Source: Lamellibrachia satsuma (taxonomy: Eukaryota; Annelida; Polychaeta; Sabellida; Siboglinidae). Taken from it: a DNA stretch of 64,000 nucleotides. Shown piece after piece: positions 47,508 through 59,098 of this stretch (position 1 is the first letter of the stretch; every line of letters starts with the position of its first letter). Made by a program: the position numbers and the translations under genes. Where the stretch lies: positions 12,343,507 to 12,407,506 of the forward strand of contig BSQZ01000004.1 in NCBI GenBank assembly GCA_033239005.1, written 5' to 3'. Under the pieces are notes generated by a model. It searched no databases and was not told the DNA's origin. It worked only from the letters and a program-made list of their open reading frames with translations.

Positions 47508-49242
47508 TCAATGGGATCAAAATGACACCATTTTAAAGAATCAGGAAATATTTTAACATTGTGGTACATTGTGGTAAAAAGTGCAGAATTGAAGAAATAA
47601 GTTCACCATGAAGGACTTGCACTTATGAAAATGTCCCCAAATTAACTTTTTCCTGATCTGACAAACGTGTTGCTTCATAATTAATAAGTACATAGTTGTA
47701 ATACACAATACTTTTACAGCAGTTGGGGTGGACTTCTTGGAGACAAAAAATTAAATAGATATAATGAATGTAAGACTGTTTCAGAGTCTCAAACATGGCT
47801 GCTCATAAGGTAAAATTGCAATTTTCTAACTTTTCAACTGCCTCTGATCATTCAGTGTGACTACTGGAAACTGCTACACTGCTATATATATGAACCTTTA
47901 AGACATTCTTAGTTACCACAGAAAATTTCACACCTCTATGTACATTATTTCCTGAGATAATGGGACTTGAAATGTAGCATGAAAATGATGGCCGCCAATT
48001 TTTTTTAGCAAAATTCGATTAGTAAAATGGCAATTACTCAAAAACTACTTGGAATATAGGGCCCAAACTTCAGATTTGTCCATGAAGATGACTGTGGAAT
48101 ATTTGATAAAAATTTCAAGTGAATCTGAGACAGAAGTGCATGGGGCTTGGTTGAGTTGATATGGAATGACCCAATAGGTGATACGTATTGCACAGAAGAA
48201 AATACTGCGATATGCCGATATCACAGTGCAACATTAGAAAAATCTAGGCATCCACCACAATGCATGAGCATCACAAAGTCTTTTTGTGAGTCTTATGCCT
48301 ATCAAAACAAGACGACAACACAAAGTCAGATGAGATGACGATTTTACTTAACTGTGGCACTTGGGGGAGGGCAAGGACAGGCGATATAAACAATTTGAAA
48401 CAAAACGATCTGAAACTATGTATAATGTGAAAACTTGTAGCCCAGAACTGGCCCGACTGCCCCAAGGAAGGCGTCAGGCCAGCATAGCGTTAATCTCACT
48501 GTTGCAACAATTAGCCCTTGTCTAGAGCCTAGAATTAAATTGACAGACATGAAAATCATTAGAATGTCGAATGTCGACTAAAGGGTGGGGCAGGAAGTAG
48601 GAGTTTGGTCCTAAACATTGGTGGGAGGTAAGTATTAGGTGGACTCTCAAACATGGTGGGAGACTGGCCCCACAAACAGGTTGATACCCCTGTCACACAC
48701 CCCCCGTTTCAACTGGGCTCATGGTGCAAGTTGTGAATCATGTCACAATGAATATATTCGAGTTGTGACTTATATACTGTATTTCTATAAATTTGTATTA
48801 ATTACTTAGTAATAGTAAATGCAATGGATTCCACAAAATTGCAGAAATGGAGTTCAAGCAACTTTTTCTCAATCTACATACAGATAGTCAATTCATGGGC
48901 GGATCCAGGAGGTGTCCATCAGGTGATCTGGCACCCTCTCTATTTTGGCCGGATTTTTTACTCAAGTCAGAATTAGTTGTTGAGACACTATGAGGACATT
49001 TCTAAGGTATGCAAACTTGGGACACTGTCACAAGTACTGTCAGTTGTCGCCCACTCTTTCTGGTGAAAAGCAGAATATCCCCCTCACCCCTGAGATGCCA
49101 CCACCATAACACCACCCGTCTGAACACCAGTGAGAATTACTGCGATGTGGTTCTGGGAACAAAACAATAACTAAAAAACAAAATTATTGCTATAATTTTG
49201 GAGCAGGTCCATCAGAAATTGATGTCCAGAAATAAAAAATGT
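47508..49242. other. Non-coding stretch
   Basis: No supported gene over 1.7 kb. Frames at 48147-48338 and 48271-48465 overlap on opposite strands and carry no motif. Confidence 0.4.
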
Positions 49243-49742
49243 TTTATTCCATCAGTGCTGACGATGCCTGTTACATACCTAACAAAGGACAGTTAAGTCT
49301 TGTCCTGGAAAAATGACAGAAAAACAACATTTGTAAGGAACTCTTGGAGTTTCTTGGAGTGTTACTTCGGAGTTATATGCGCAGACATCGCTGAAAATGT
49401 TGAGCAGTTCGGCGTGGACGTAAGATGAATAACCAATCATACGATGGTGCTGTGTATTGAACATGTGCATCACGAAAAGAATGAAAGTAACAGAGCTCTG
49501 TCTCTTTTGTGATTTCATCAGTTATAGCACAAGTGAATTTCTTAAATTTCTCCCTAAACTAGCAATATCCAAAGCATGATCGCAGATTAGGTACCTGAAG
49601 CCAGTCGCACCAAGTGTATGGATCTTCGAGAACACAATGAGTTAATCGTAGTGATGCACAGGAGGTGTTCGCACAACTGTACTCTCGTGCCTGGCACTGG
49701 TGGTGAAGACTAAGGAGTTCGACGTGATCATACAAGTTCACA
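49243..49742 (-). CDS. Candidate last two exons of a host gene (cysteine-rich)
   Basis: Minus strand. A 148-nt exon (49742-49595) follows an AT-rich acceptor ending TTATTTCTAG and ends CTTCAG before GTACCT. Only one frame is open. It encodes YDHVELLSLHHQCQAREYSC and, after a gap, HCVLEDPYTWCDWLQ, with five Cys. The C ... LEDPYTWCDW pattern recalls the DPYCGWC end of PSI (plexin-semaphorin-integrin) domains; that is only a resemblance. A pyrimidine-rich acceptor ending CATTTTTCCAG lies downstream. It would add three codons and a stop (49293-49295) in the matching phase. An AATAAA signal (49243-49248, minus) lies about 45 nt further on, as expected for a terminal exon. No further upstream exon was found. 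Confidence 0.35.
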
Positions 49743-50224
49743 CTAGAAATAATATAATTTTTGTTTTTGCAAAAACATGAATTTGTGAACTATTTTACAA
49801 TTACAAGTATTCATGCTATTTGGTTTGTTTCCTATGAACATTCTACTGTAGTTTACATATACAGTGATCCTTCATATAAAATATAAGGCCCCTATCACAA
49901 GAGGCCACATATAAGGCTTTCCCATGATAATAAGCACTTCAACAAAATCCACTGAGTGGCTTGAGCTCACAAATCACATCAGATTAGTGCCGCACCGATT
50001 CCCGGCACCCGGGTCTCCTTTTGTTTCACATCCTGTATTGTCGGCTGTTTTCATTGTTTTTTATGAATTACAGCAACAAATTGGACAATGGTAAGTTCCT
50101 TTTCGTGGTCATCTTTTTTTAAATTAAAATTGCACCAAAATTAAAGTGAAATACATTGATTAGACGACATAGGTATATTTCTATTGCAAGTTCAGCAGAT
50201 AAGGCTATATAGGATTACATTTAC
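49743..50224. other. Non-coding stretch
   Basis: No feature recognised. Confidence 0.4.
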
Positions 50225-51137
50225 ATGAATACACAGTGTTATTTTTTAACACTCCAAATTTGTGAAATTTCGTCCGATCTTGATTCTTGGAGTTGGCAAG
50301 ATCGATTTGACCAAAACCAAAATCATGACTTATTTAGCAAATCGGACATCCTGAGCCGTTGGAAGGACTACTATGCCATGATGCTAACCCGACCCTCCAA
50401 AATCAATGACAAAATCCTAGAGTCAATCCAACAGTGTCCCATCTAAGATAAGTTGGACAAATTTCCGACAAAACAAGAGATCGAACAAGCAGTCACATCC
50501 ACTGCAAACAATAAGGCAGCAGGGTTAGACAGGATCCCAGCTGAGGGGAACAAAAACGGAGGTGACATCCTCATTGCCAATCTGCTCGACAGATACTGCG
50601 AGTCTGGTGAACTACCACAGAACTTCAAAGATGAACTGATTGTGAACATCTGTAAATATAAAGGAGATCAGCAGGACTGCAGCAACTATCGCAGCATCTC
50701 GCTACTGGCCATTGCAAGCAAAATCTTTGCAAAAATTCTGCTCCAGTGACTGCTGGTCGTTATAAATGATGTCCTTCCAGAAGCACAGTGTGGATTTCAT
50801 TCATCACATTGATTGATATGATCTTCACCTCACGTCAGCTGCAAGAGAAGGCAGCTGAACAGAACAAACCACTTTACACAGCATTCGTTGATCTCTCAAA
50901 AGCGTTCGACTTGATCAGTCGCCCTTGCCTCTGGCGACTTCTCTCAAAATTTGGCTGCCCTGACAAGTACATACTGATGCTGGGGCGTTTCAGGAGGGCA
51001 CGCAAGCAAGGTGATGATTGACTGCGAGATGACGAATGCATTTTCTGTGGCACACGGAGTTAAACAAGTCTGTATCCTAGTGCCAACACTGATAAAGACA
51101 TGATACTACCAAAGGCATTTACATAAATAGGAGCGCC
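50225..51137 (+). pseudogene. Endonuclease-RT LINE, copy 2, 5' portion (interrupted)
   Basis: Same family as 44520-47113. It begins in the linker (SDILSRWKDYYAMMLTRPSK), then RT fingers (LDRIPAEG, YKGDQQDCSNYRSISLLAIA), a QCGFH motif, and the palm FVDLSKAFDLISRPCLWRLL near 50885-50940. At least three stops or frameshifts are present. It stops at a KGIYIN-type motif near 51135 and resumes at 55172 after a 4-kb insertion. The endonuclease is missing, so it was 5'-truncated before being interrupted. Confidence 0.8.
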
Positions 51138-51441
51138 ACCAGCATACAGAAAACCACACTAAAATTGTTGTGCTAGCATGTGTATTTTTAACTGGTTTGA
51201 TCATAGTCTGTGGTTTCAGGTTTGTCATAATGTAGTGTAACATACTTGCCCACCTTAAGGTCACCAGTGGTTGTGAAAGTGTTGCTGCTGTGTTGAGTTA
51301 TTGTGTTGTATATTGCTATGTGTGTTGTGTAGAATTAGTGAAGGCTAGGTCAGTGTTGTGGTCCACTGACCACACCCTTGTCTGGACAGGTGATGCAATA
51401 ATTGTCTTCGTACACTTTGATGGAGCCAGTAGAAGTACAAC

Positions 51442-52280
51442 ATGAAGTGTGATCAATGCAAGCAAACAGGCAGGGATAAGGCAATGCAAGTAGGCGCCTG
51501 TAAAATCTACCAAGAGTGTGTTGATGCAGCAGCATCTGCAAATGTGGGAGAAAGTAAAGACAGTTTAAATGTGCAAAAGAAACTTAGGGTAAATGAGTTA
51601 CTGGCATACGTTAACACATACAGACATCAGTCATCAAAGCTGAAAATTCAAATGGCCTGTATGAAATTTTATGCAGATCAAGATGTACTTGATGCTAAAC
51701 AGGTGCTGGGTGATCCCCAGAATAGACAGGAGTCAAACAGAAGTAAGGCAGAGAAATCAGTAGAAGATATCTATGCTGCATTCCAAAAATGAGATGAAAT
51801 GAAAGTTGAACCGTGTTTTGCTGCTGTTGACATTAAGAGATTACCTAACTTTACCCCAGAGGATGTGGACCTGACATCTGTCTTAGAGAGGATGGTAACA
51901 TAAATTACTGCAAAAGCAAGAAGGGCAGGCAAAATATGTAGATGCTGTCCAGTTGAACAGAGATAATAATAATCTGACTGTCAGAGCCAGTGGCATGTCC
52001 TGTCCAACATGCCCCAGAGGCTGAACGGCCTCCTAGAGGTACTAATCGGACTACCAGTACAACAAATGCAATGACCACTCAGAAAGTGGCACGCCCAATA
52101 CAACAGGTCTTGCCTAAACCAGTGTCCTATGATGGGAACAATAGACAGTGGAAGAAAAAAGAGAAACATTGTGTTTGGCACTGGCTGTGGCAGTGTACAG
52201 GGGGCACCACCTCCTAGTAGAGATCTAGTAATAGAAAGGGTGTCAAAGGTAACAAAAGACAATAAAAAGAAACTCAAGTT
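51442..52280 (+). pseudogene. ORF1-like protein of the nested LINE
   Basis: A 116-codon frame opens MKCDQCKQTGRDKAMQVGAC and KIYQECVDAAAS, a Cys-rich start suggestive of half of a PHD-type finger. A Lys/Glu/Gln-rich helical stretch (AYVNTYRHQSSKLKIQMAC) and a SNRSKAEKSVEDIYAAFQK segment follow. After a stop the homologous reading continues in other frames (PNFTPEDVDLTSVLERMV; GMSCPTCP; FGTGCGSVQGAPPPSRDLVI), ending just before ORF2. The basic, Cys-bearing layout upstream of an endonuclease-RT ORF fits an RNA-binding ORF1. At least three frame breaks. Confidence 0.6.
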
Positions 52281-55097
52281 TGGCTCTTACAACTGTAAGC
52301 GTTTTGGTATTGACAAGTATGTTATTATGCCAACCTTCCTGGTGGCGTGTGATTTTTTTTTATACAAGAACATTGTACGTAAAATTTGTAAACCATGTAT
52401 AAAACACAATTTGTACCATGACTGAACTCATTTCGCCCAAACAGTGTGCGTAGTATCCAGTTCAATGTATGAGTGTGCCATTGATAGACAGACCCTACGG
52501 GGGCAGTTCAATTATGTGGTCACCCAATATTAGCTGTAAAGTGGATACAAACGCGTGCATATCTAAGAGGTTGTGTGCCGTGAAAGTAACAGAAGATAGT
52601 ATTGAGTTTGTATTGCTTTACTCGTATATGCCATGTGACAAGGATTATGCAAATCACGACTTATTTGAATATATAGACGTTCTTAATGGAGTGATATTTG
52701 TAACAAAACTGCATCACTGCAATTATCAAATATGAATCAGTGTTTATGAACAGTGATTTTTCTGATCATGTCCCATTATGTCTTGAAATGCAAATAGATG
52801 TCATATCATGAAACATTTGAACGTAAATGTGAATCAAATGTAGCTTGGCATAAATGTACAGAGGTCCAAATTTAGAGTCGCAAACATGAGCTTGATAAGT
52901 TGATATTATGTACTGATTTTAATCATGATGCTGTTAGTTGTGTTGATTACCAATGTAAAAGGCACACAGGTTTTTTCTCTGATTTATATAATACTGTTGT
53001 AGATGGTTGCATTGTTGCCTCAGATATGTGTTTGCCAAAGACGGGTGCCAAGAAAGGAAGCAGCAAGGTGATACCTGGTTGGAACGAACATGTACAGGCT
53101 CGACACGATACTTCCTTGTTCTGGCGTGATATTTGGGTGAAATGTGGTAGGCCACATAATGGTGAAGTAGCCGATATCATGAGGCATACTCGAACCAGGT
53201 ATCACTACGATGTGAGATTAATAAAGGAAGAAACAAGGATAAAAAGCAATAGAATGGCTGAAGTTATTAGAGAAGGTAATGATCGTAACCTATGGAAACA
53301 GGTGCATAGTTTGAAAAAATCTTGTTATTTTCTGCCAAATGTTATTGATGGTCATATAGGATCAGAAGATATTGCTGACTTATTTTCCTCAAAGTCTGAA
53401 CAATTGTACAATTCTGTTGGATTTGATGAAGATCATATGTGCTTATTAAAAAGTAGAGTTGACAATCTTGTTATTAATATGTGTGTGCATGAAAATGATG
53501 ATAATGACAATGGTCACAACTGCCATCAGCAGCATGATCTCAAGAAATGTGTAAATTGCATGAAACATGATAAAAAAGAAGAAAATGGCATATTCTCTAA
53601 CCATATCATACATGGTACTGAACAATTTTTTAAAGCTTTAACCTTGCTCTACAATGGCATGCTTACTCATGGTGTATCCCCAAGTGAGTTACTGATAGGT
53701 ACTATGGTGCCACTTCAGAAAGATAAAAGAAAGGCGCATCATAGCACTGATAACTATAGAGCGTTGACCTTAGGCAGCATCATTGGCAAGCTTTATGATG
53801 CCATTATAATCAAACAAACTAGAGTTTTTGACACATCAGATTTACAATTTGGGTTTAAAGATGGCTTATCCACAACAATGTGTACTTTTATGGTAAAAGA
53901 AACTATTTCATATTATGTAAATAATGGTAGTGTTGTACATTTTATTGCTTGATGCTTCTAAAGCATTTGATTGTGTAAATCGTGTTGTTTAAAACATTTA
54001 TTTAGTATGTGCCCATTAGTTGTAAGACTTTTGCTTCACATGCATACACACCAGAAATTACAAGTTAGATGGAATGACGTAATGTCAAACCAATTCAGTG
54101 TGAAGAATGGGGTTTGCCAAGGAGGTGTTATGTCTCTACTTCTATTTGGAGTGTACATGGATGGGCTGTTGGATGAACTAAAAGACCTTGGAATTGGCTG
54201 TTATATTGGGCAACATCTCTGCAGAGCTGCAGGATATGCTGATGACATTATACTACTATGTCTTACTAGTTCTGGGTTGCAAAAAATGATTGAGGTGTGT
54301 GAGAAATATACCAAAATGCATTGTTTTTTAAAGGGTAAAAAAGCAAACTATTGGTGTAAAACAAGAAGGATGCCGATCAACATTTTGAAATAAAAGGTAC
54401 AGATGTTTCTACATTTGAGAAAAATATACATCTGGGATATGTACTTAGCACAACTGATACGTATGAAATGGTGTTTGATGGTATCAAGAAATTTAATTGT
54501 AGTGTAAATAGATTTATGTCTGAGTTTGGTTCATTCCAAACTGTCGTCAAAAACAAATTGTTTCATCAGTATTGTTGTGCAGTGTGCGGATCTCAACTAT
54601 GGCCACTGTGGCATGACAGTGTTAACAAGATGTGCACACAGTGGCGTAATGCATTGCGTAAGGTATAGAAGCTACTATATGATTCGCACAGAGATTTAAT
54701 ACCATTAACTGCTGAATATGTACCTTTAGATTTTGATTTGGTCTTTAGGTTTATAAAGTTTTACAGAACAGTAGCATTGTCAGACAACATGGTTGTTAAT
54801 TATATAGCAAATACAATGACATTTGCTTATAGGTCCATTGTGGGCAAGAAAGTAAGACACATTATGTCCAAATATAACATGACCCACCATGAACTGTTGT
54901 ATACGCCTATGAGTGCTATTAAACATAAATGTAAAGAAATGTGGAATATCAATGCCAATGCTATATACTATGACAATGCAAAAATAATTTGTGAATTGGT
55001 GGAAATGAAACATTGTAACAATGACATTGTCTTAAATATGGAAGAATGTAATGCTGTGATTTCACATCTCAGTTTTCTAGCTGCTATTTCTAACTTA
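52265..55097 (+). pseudogene. ORF2 (endonuclease-RT) of the nested LINE
   Basis: Starts KKKLKFGSYNCKRFGIDKY, the endonuclease N-terminus. GGSSIMWSPN, SKRLCAVKV and LLYSYMPCDKDYANHDLFEY follow, then FSDHVPLCLEM; the expected GDFN block between the last two is deleted near 52715. RT occupies 52900-54400: a 350-codon open frame ending at 53952 with WKQVHSLKKS, YRALTLGSIIGKLYD and LQFGFKDGLSTTMCTF. A one-base shift leads to LLLDASKAFDCVNR, then NGVCQGGVMSLLLFGVYMDG and YADDIILL (YADD at 54235-54246). The C-terminus (LGYVLSTTD, CGSQLWPLW, ILNKYNM-like segments) runs to a stop at 55098. Long frames survive, so it is younger than its host LINE. Confidence 0.8.
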
Positions 55098-55171
55098 TGA
55101 TTTGTTTAATATGTACATGTTTTTGGATCTTGAGTCCGAATAAAGATGATAATAATAATAATAATAACAAC

Positions 55172-56140
55172 AACACGCTCTGAAGGAAGGCTTTTCAATG
55201 CGTCCCACCTCAAAGCAAAGACAAAGGTACGACAACTGTGCGTTCGGGACCTTCTATACGCTGACGAAACAGGGTTTGTGTCACATTCTGAGGTTGATCT
55301 GCAAACAATAGTTGACAGGTTTTCCGCCGCTTCTGCATCTTTTGGACTCTCTATCAATGTTGGAATAACTGAGGTCTTGCATCAATCTGCTCCTGGGACA
55401 CCGTACACAGCACTGACAATCTTGCTCAATGGTACACCACTTAACATCGCTACTACCTTTAAATACCTTGCGAGCACCATCGCAAATTACTGCAGCTTTG
55501 ACAGAGAACTGGAACAAACACAACATCCAGCTTGTAACAAAATGCAAGGTCTACCGTGCTATCATCATCAGTTCAGAGACATAAACGCTGTATAGATGTC
55601 ATTCAGCGATTGTCATAGATACACCTATGCTACTTACGAGCCATCATCGGAATCAGGTGGTAAGACCGAGTGACCAACAATGAAGTACTGCAATGTGGCA
55701 ATATGCTGAGCATCAAGGCAATGCTTCTAAGCCACCAACTTACCTGGACCGGCCACGTTGTATGGACAAATGACGACCGACTGCCTAAGGCAGTTCTGTA
55801 CAGCAAGCAATGGCAGGCAAAGCGAAATGTTGGAAGACCACACTTAAGCTACATGGATTGCACAAAGCGACACCTCCACGCCACCAATATCAACAAGAGG
55901 CACTGGGAGTAGATGGCGCATGATCGCAGTGCTTGGCATACAGCCATCAAAAAAGGAGTCGCAAAAGCCAAACCCAAAAGAGCAACCGATGTCGAAACCA
56001 AAACATCAAATCTTGCAAATCGAACAAATCAGCTGCCAGAGTTCACATGCCAATACTGCGGAAGGAAACTGGCGGCTCATAATGGCCAACTATCCCATGA
56101 AAGATATTATGCGAAAAAACGTTGAACGATTTGCGAGGTT
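55172..56140 (+). pseudogene. Endonuclease-RT LINE, copy 2, 3' portion (resumes after insertion)
   Basis: Picks up at RSEGRLFNASHLKAKTKVRQ, the segment that follows KGIYIN in the related copy at 46.6-46.7 kb. The active-site motif reads YADE (55257-55268), the second catalytic Asp replaced by Glu. FGLSINV, TTFKYLASTI, LTWTGHVVWTNDDRLPKAVL, VGRPHLSYMDCTKRHLHATN and a terminal C-x2-C ... H finger (FTCQYCGRKL, LSHERYY) follow. Together with 50225-51137 it is one element split by the nested LINE. Confidence 0.85.
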
Positions 56141-56149
56141 AATGCATTA

Positions 56150-56671
56150 CTCGAAATCAAGAAGACCGCCAATGATATATATTTGTAACATGTATAGTAG
56201 AACAAATCAGTATACCACTTGCAAGAGTGTTCAACTTGTCATTAAAAGAGGGAGTTGTTCCATTTGAATAGAAAGAAGCAAACATCATGCCATTATTTAA
56301 AAAGGTTTCGAGAAATAAGTCCGAGAATTAGACCAGTGAGTTTAACGTCAGCGATTTGTAAATTATTAGAAAGGTTAATTAAAGACCATATGGTGGACTT
56401 CCTTGTTAAGCATAAATTATTAAATTCATTTCAAATTGGATTCTTAAAAGCGAAGTTATGCTTAACAAATATGTTGTTTTTTGGAAGAAAACACAAAGTG
56501 GATAGACGAGGGATCGCCATTAGATATTGTCTACCTAGATTTTCAGAAAGCTTTTGACAAAGTGCCACATCAAAGGTTACTACTTAAATTAAAAGCCCGT
56601 GGTATCGGGAATACCATAATCGACTGGATAGAACAATGGCTGACTGACAGAAGACAACGTATTGTAGTAGA
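56150..56671 (+). pseudogene. CR1/Jockey-like LINE, outer copy, 5' part
   Basis: RT fingers and palm in several frames: ARVFNLSLKEGVVPF, ANIMPLFKK, LLERLIKDHMVDFLVKHKLL, then YLDFQKAFDKVPHQRLLLKL and WIEQWLTDRRQRIVV. The reading breaks exactly at IVV (56671), where another member of the same family is inserted. It resumes with DGEVSNW at 58057. The 5' end is truncated near 56150. Confidence 0.85.
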
Positions 56672-58052
56672 ATTACAGACCAGTGAGTTTAACATCAGTT
56701 GTACGTAAATTACTTGAAACATTAATGAGAGACCACATGGTGGAATTCCTTGTGAAACATAAATTAATAACTACATGTACATCTCAACATGGGTTCTTAA
56801 AAGCAAGGTCATGTCTAACCAATCTCTTATGTTTTTTTGAAGACATTACAAAGTGGGTAGATGACGGGTCACCAGTGGATGTTGTCTACTTAGATTTTCA
56901 GAAAGCTTTCGATAAAGTGCCACATCAAAGATTGTTACTTAAACTAGAAGCCCATGGTATAAGTAATGATGTAATCAACTACACTGTAGATAGAAAAGTG
57001 GCTTACACACAGAATACAGAGAGTAATAGTAGATGGTGAGATTTCAAACTGGAAATAGGTTTTGAGTGGGGTACCACAGGGATCAGTAGTAGGCCCTATA
57101 CTGTTTTTAATATATATAAATGATTTGGGAGATGACATATCTAGCAAAGTACTCAAATTTGTAGATGATACAAAAGTATTCAGAAAAGTTACTAATGATA
57201 CAGATAAACAAAGTTTACAGGATGATCTAGATAAATTTGTTAAATGGTCAGAAAAATGGCAAATGTTATTAAATTTTAGGAAGTGTAAATGTATACACAT
57301 AGGACATGGAAAAATGGATGAAGAATATAAAAATGGGGGATGCTGTACTAGGTAGAACCACACAAGAAAAGGACTTAGGAGTAACATTTAGTGCTGACAT
57401 GAACGTTTCAGAGCAATGTGAGATTGCTGCTTCGAAAGGAAATCAAATTCTAGGGCTAATTAGGAGAAATATCACGTATAAGGATAAACAGCTAACCCTG
57501 TACAAAGCAATAGTTAGACCACATTTGGAATATTGTATTCAAGCATGGAGGCCATATCGTAAAAAGGACATAGACAAGCTAGAAAGAATACAACGAAGAG
57601 CAACTAAAATGATTCCAGAATTGAGAGACCTTAGTTACGAAAGTCGCTTATTACAATGTGGTTTGACAGCACTAGAGACCAGGAGACTAAGAGGAGACCA
57701 AATAGAAGTGTTTAAAATAGTAATCGGTTATGAGGATGTTGGTAGGAATATGTTTTTCAAACTTAAAGGAGGCAGTAGAACCAGAGGACACAAAGTAGCA
57801 TTAGTTAAGGAGCAGTGTAGGTTGGACACAAGAAAGTACTCTTTCTCACAGAGGGTGATAAATGATTGGAACAAACTGCCAAATGATTGTGTTAATGCTA
57901 GTGGTGTGAATGTTTAAAAATAGAATTGACAGATATTTGATAAGGGCGGGCTACACATAGATGAAAAAATTGTTGGACTCTCGATAAGCCAATGGCTTCC
58001 TTGTCCACTTGCCATCTGGAACTTGTTGTTTGGGATGGCAATCTTGTTAAAT
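56672..58052 (+). mobile_element. CR1/Jockey-like LINE, inner nested copy
   Basis: Opens abruptly at the NYRPVSLTSV codons (5'-truncated). Palm YLDFQKAFDKVPHQRLLLKL, SGVPQGSVVGPILFLIYIND, FVDDTKVF (active site FVDD, ending 57169), KWSEKWQMLLNF, then a 203-codon frame 57306-57917 with PHLEYCIQAWRPYRKKDIDK and SFSQRVINDWNKLPNDC. The 3' UTR ends GATGGCAATCTTGTTAAAT. It is flanked by TAGA on both sides (56668-56671, 58054-58057). It is about 1.38 kb, and one frameshift near 57000 plus one at 57350 are the main lesions, so it is younger than the outer copy. Confidence 0.9.
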
Positions 58053-58053
58053 C

Positions 58054-58130
58054 TAGATGGAGAAGTTTCTAACTGGAAATCAGTTTTGAGTGGGGTACCA
58101 CAAGGATCAGTATTAGGACCTTTATTATTC

Positions 58131-58203
<73 letters not shown>

Positions 58204-59098
58204 GACTTGGACAACAATATAACAAGTAACATACTGAAATCTGCAGATGACACAAAACTGTTTAGAAGGGTTAACACTGATGGTGATAAACAACATTTAC
58301 AAAACGATTTAGATAGATTAGTGAAATGGTCTGAGAAATGGCAGATGTTCAATTTTGGGAAATGTAAATGCCTACATACAGGATATGGGAACTTGGATGT
58401 AAACTATAAAATGGGAGATACTGTTCTGGGTACTACTGTAAAGGAAAAGGATTTAGTTATAATAAGTGCTGATATGAAAGTTTCAGAGCAGTGTGGTATT
58501 GCAGCTTCAAAGGGTATTCAAATTCTTGAGTTGATTAAAAGAAACATAACTTACAAGGATAAAAAGCTAATTATACCTCTGTATAAAGCAATAGTTAGAC
58601 CTCATTTAGAATACTGTATACAAGCGTGGAGACCATATCATAGGATGGATATAGATATGCTTGAATGCATACAGAGAGCAACTAAAATTATTCCAGAACT
58701 GAGAGAACTTAGTTATGAAGAACGCCTAAAAGAATGTGGTTTAACAACTCTAGGGACAAGGAGGTTAAGAGGAGATCAAACTGAAGTTTTAAAGATATTG
58801 AATGGGTATGAAAATATTGACAGAACTAGAGGACATGAGGTAAAATTAGTAAAGGATCAGTGTAGATTGGATATCAGGAAATACTTGTTCTCACAATAAA
58901 TGAATGGAACAAACTGTCTACGGATTGTATAACTGCTAGCAGTGTGAATGTGTTTAAAAACAAGGTTGACACATATCTCAGGAGGGCGGGTTACACGTAG
59001 ATGAACATTGTTGGGCTCTCGATAAGCCAATGGCTTCCTTGACCACTTGCCTTCTGGGCCTTTTGCTTGGATGGCAAATCTTGTTAATTTTTTTTAAA
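58054..59098 (+). pseudogene. CR1/Jockey-like LINE, outer copy, 3' part
   Basis: Resumes at DGEVSNWKSVLSGVPQGSVL and the LIYI motif, which is blown up into a (TA)n tract. A 230-codon frame from 58207 follows, with SADDTKLF (SADD, 58240-58251), KWSEKWQMFNFGKCKC, RPHLEYCIQAWRPYHRMDID and TRRLRGDQTEVLKILNGYEN, to about 58899. The rest of the C-terminus continues frame-shifted. The 3' end is GATGGCAAATCTTGTTAATT followed by T-rich sequence at 59087-59098. Active-site Asp pair present; the frame is nevertheless dead because of the TA expansion. Confidence 0.85.
58134..58200. repeat. (TA)n expansion inside an RT gene
   Basis: About 33 uninterrupted TA units grown from the TTAATATATATAAATGA codons of the conserved LIYIND motif. 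The inner copy keeps the unexpanded form at 57108-57124. Confidence 0.95.

Larger units (their letters stand above)
51138..55171 (+). mobile_element. Nested 4-kb two-ORF LINE (5' UTR, ORF1, ORF2, tail)
   Basis: The whole insertion carries a 300-bp 5' UTR, an ORF1-like frame, an APE-endonuclease/RT ORF2 and a 3' end reading GAATAAAGATGATAATAATA (55138-55157), an AATAAAG with short A/T-rich repeats as tail. The left boundary is placed where the host LINE stops reading, and may be off by about 40 bp. It differs in family from all other LINEs in the window. I do not assign a clade. Confidence 0.8.

Noticed and set aside
47410..47569. Ile/Tyr repeat proteins at the AT tracts (also 58023-58352)
   Set aside because: They are translations of (TA)n microsatellites.
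56150..59098. Simple tandem duplication of a LINE
   Set aside because: The outer copy resumes exactly where it stopped and TAGA flanks the inner copy, which fits nesting better.
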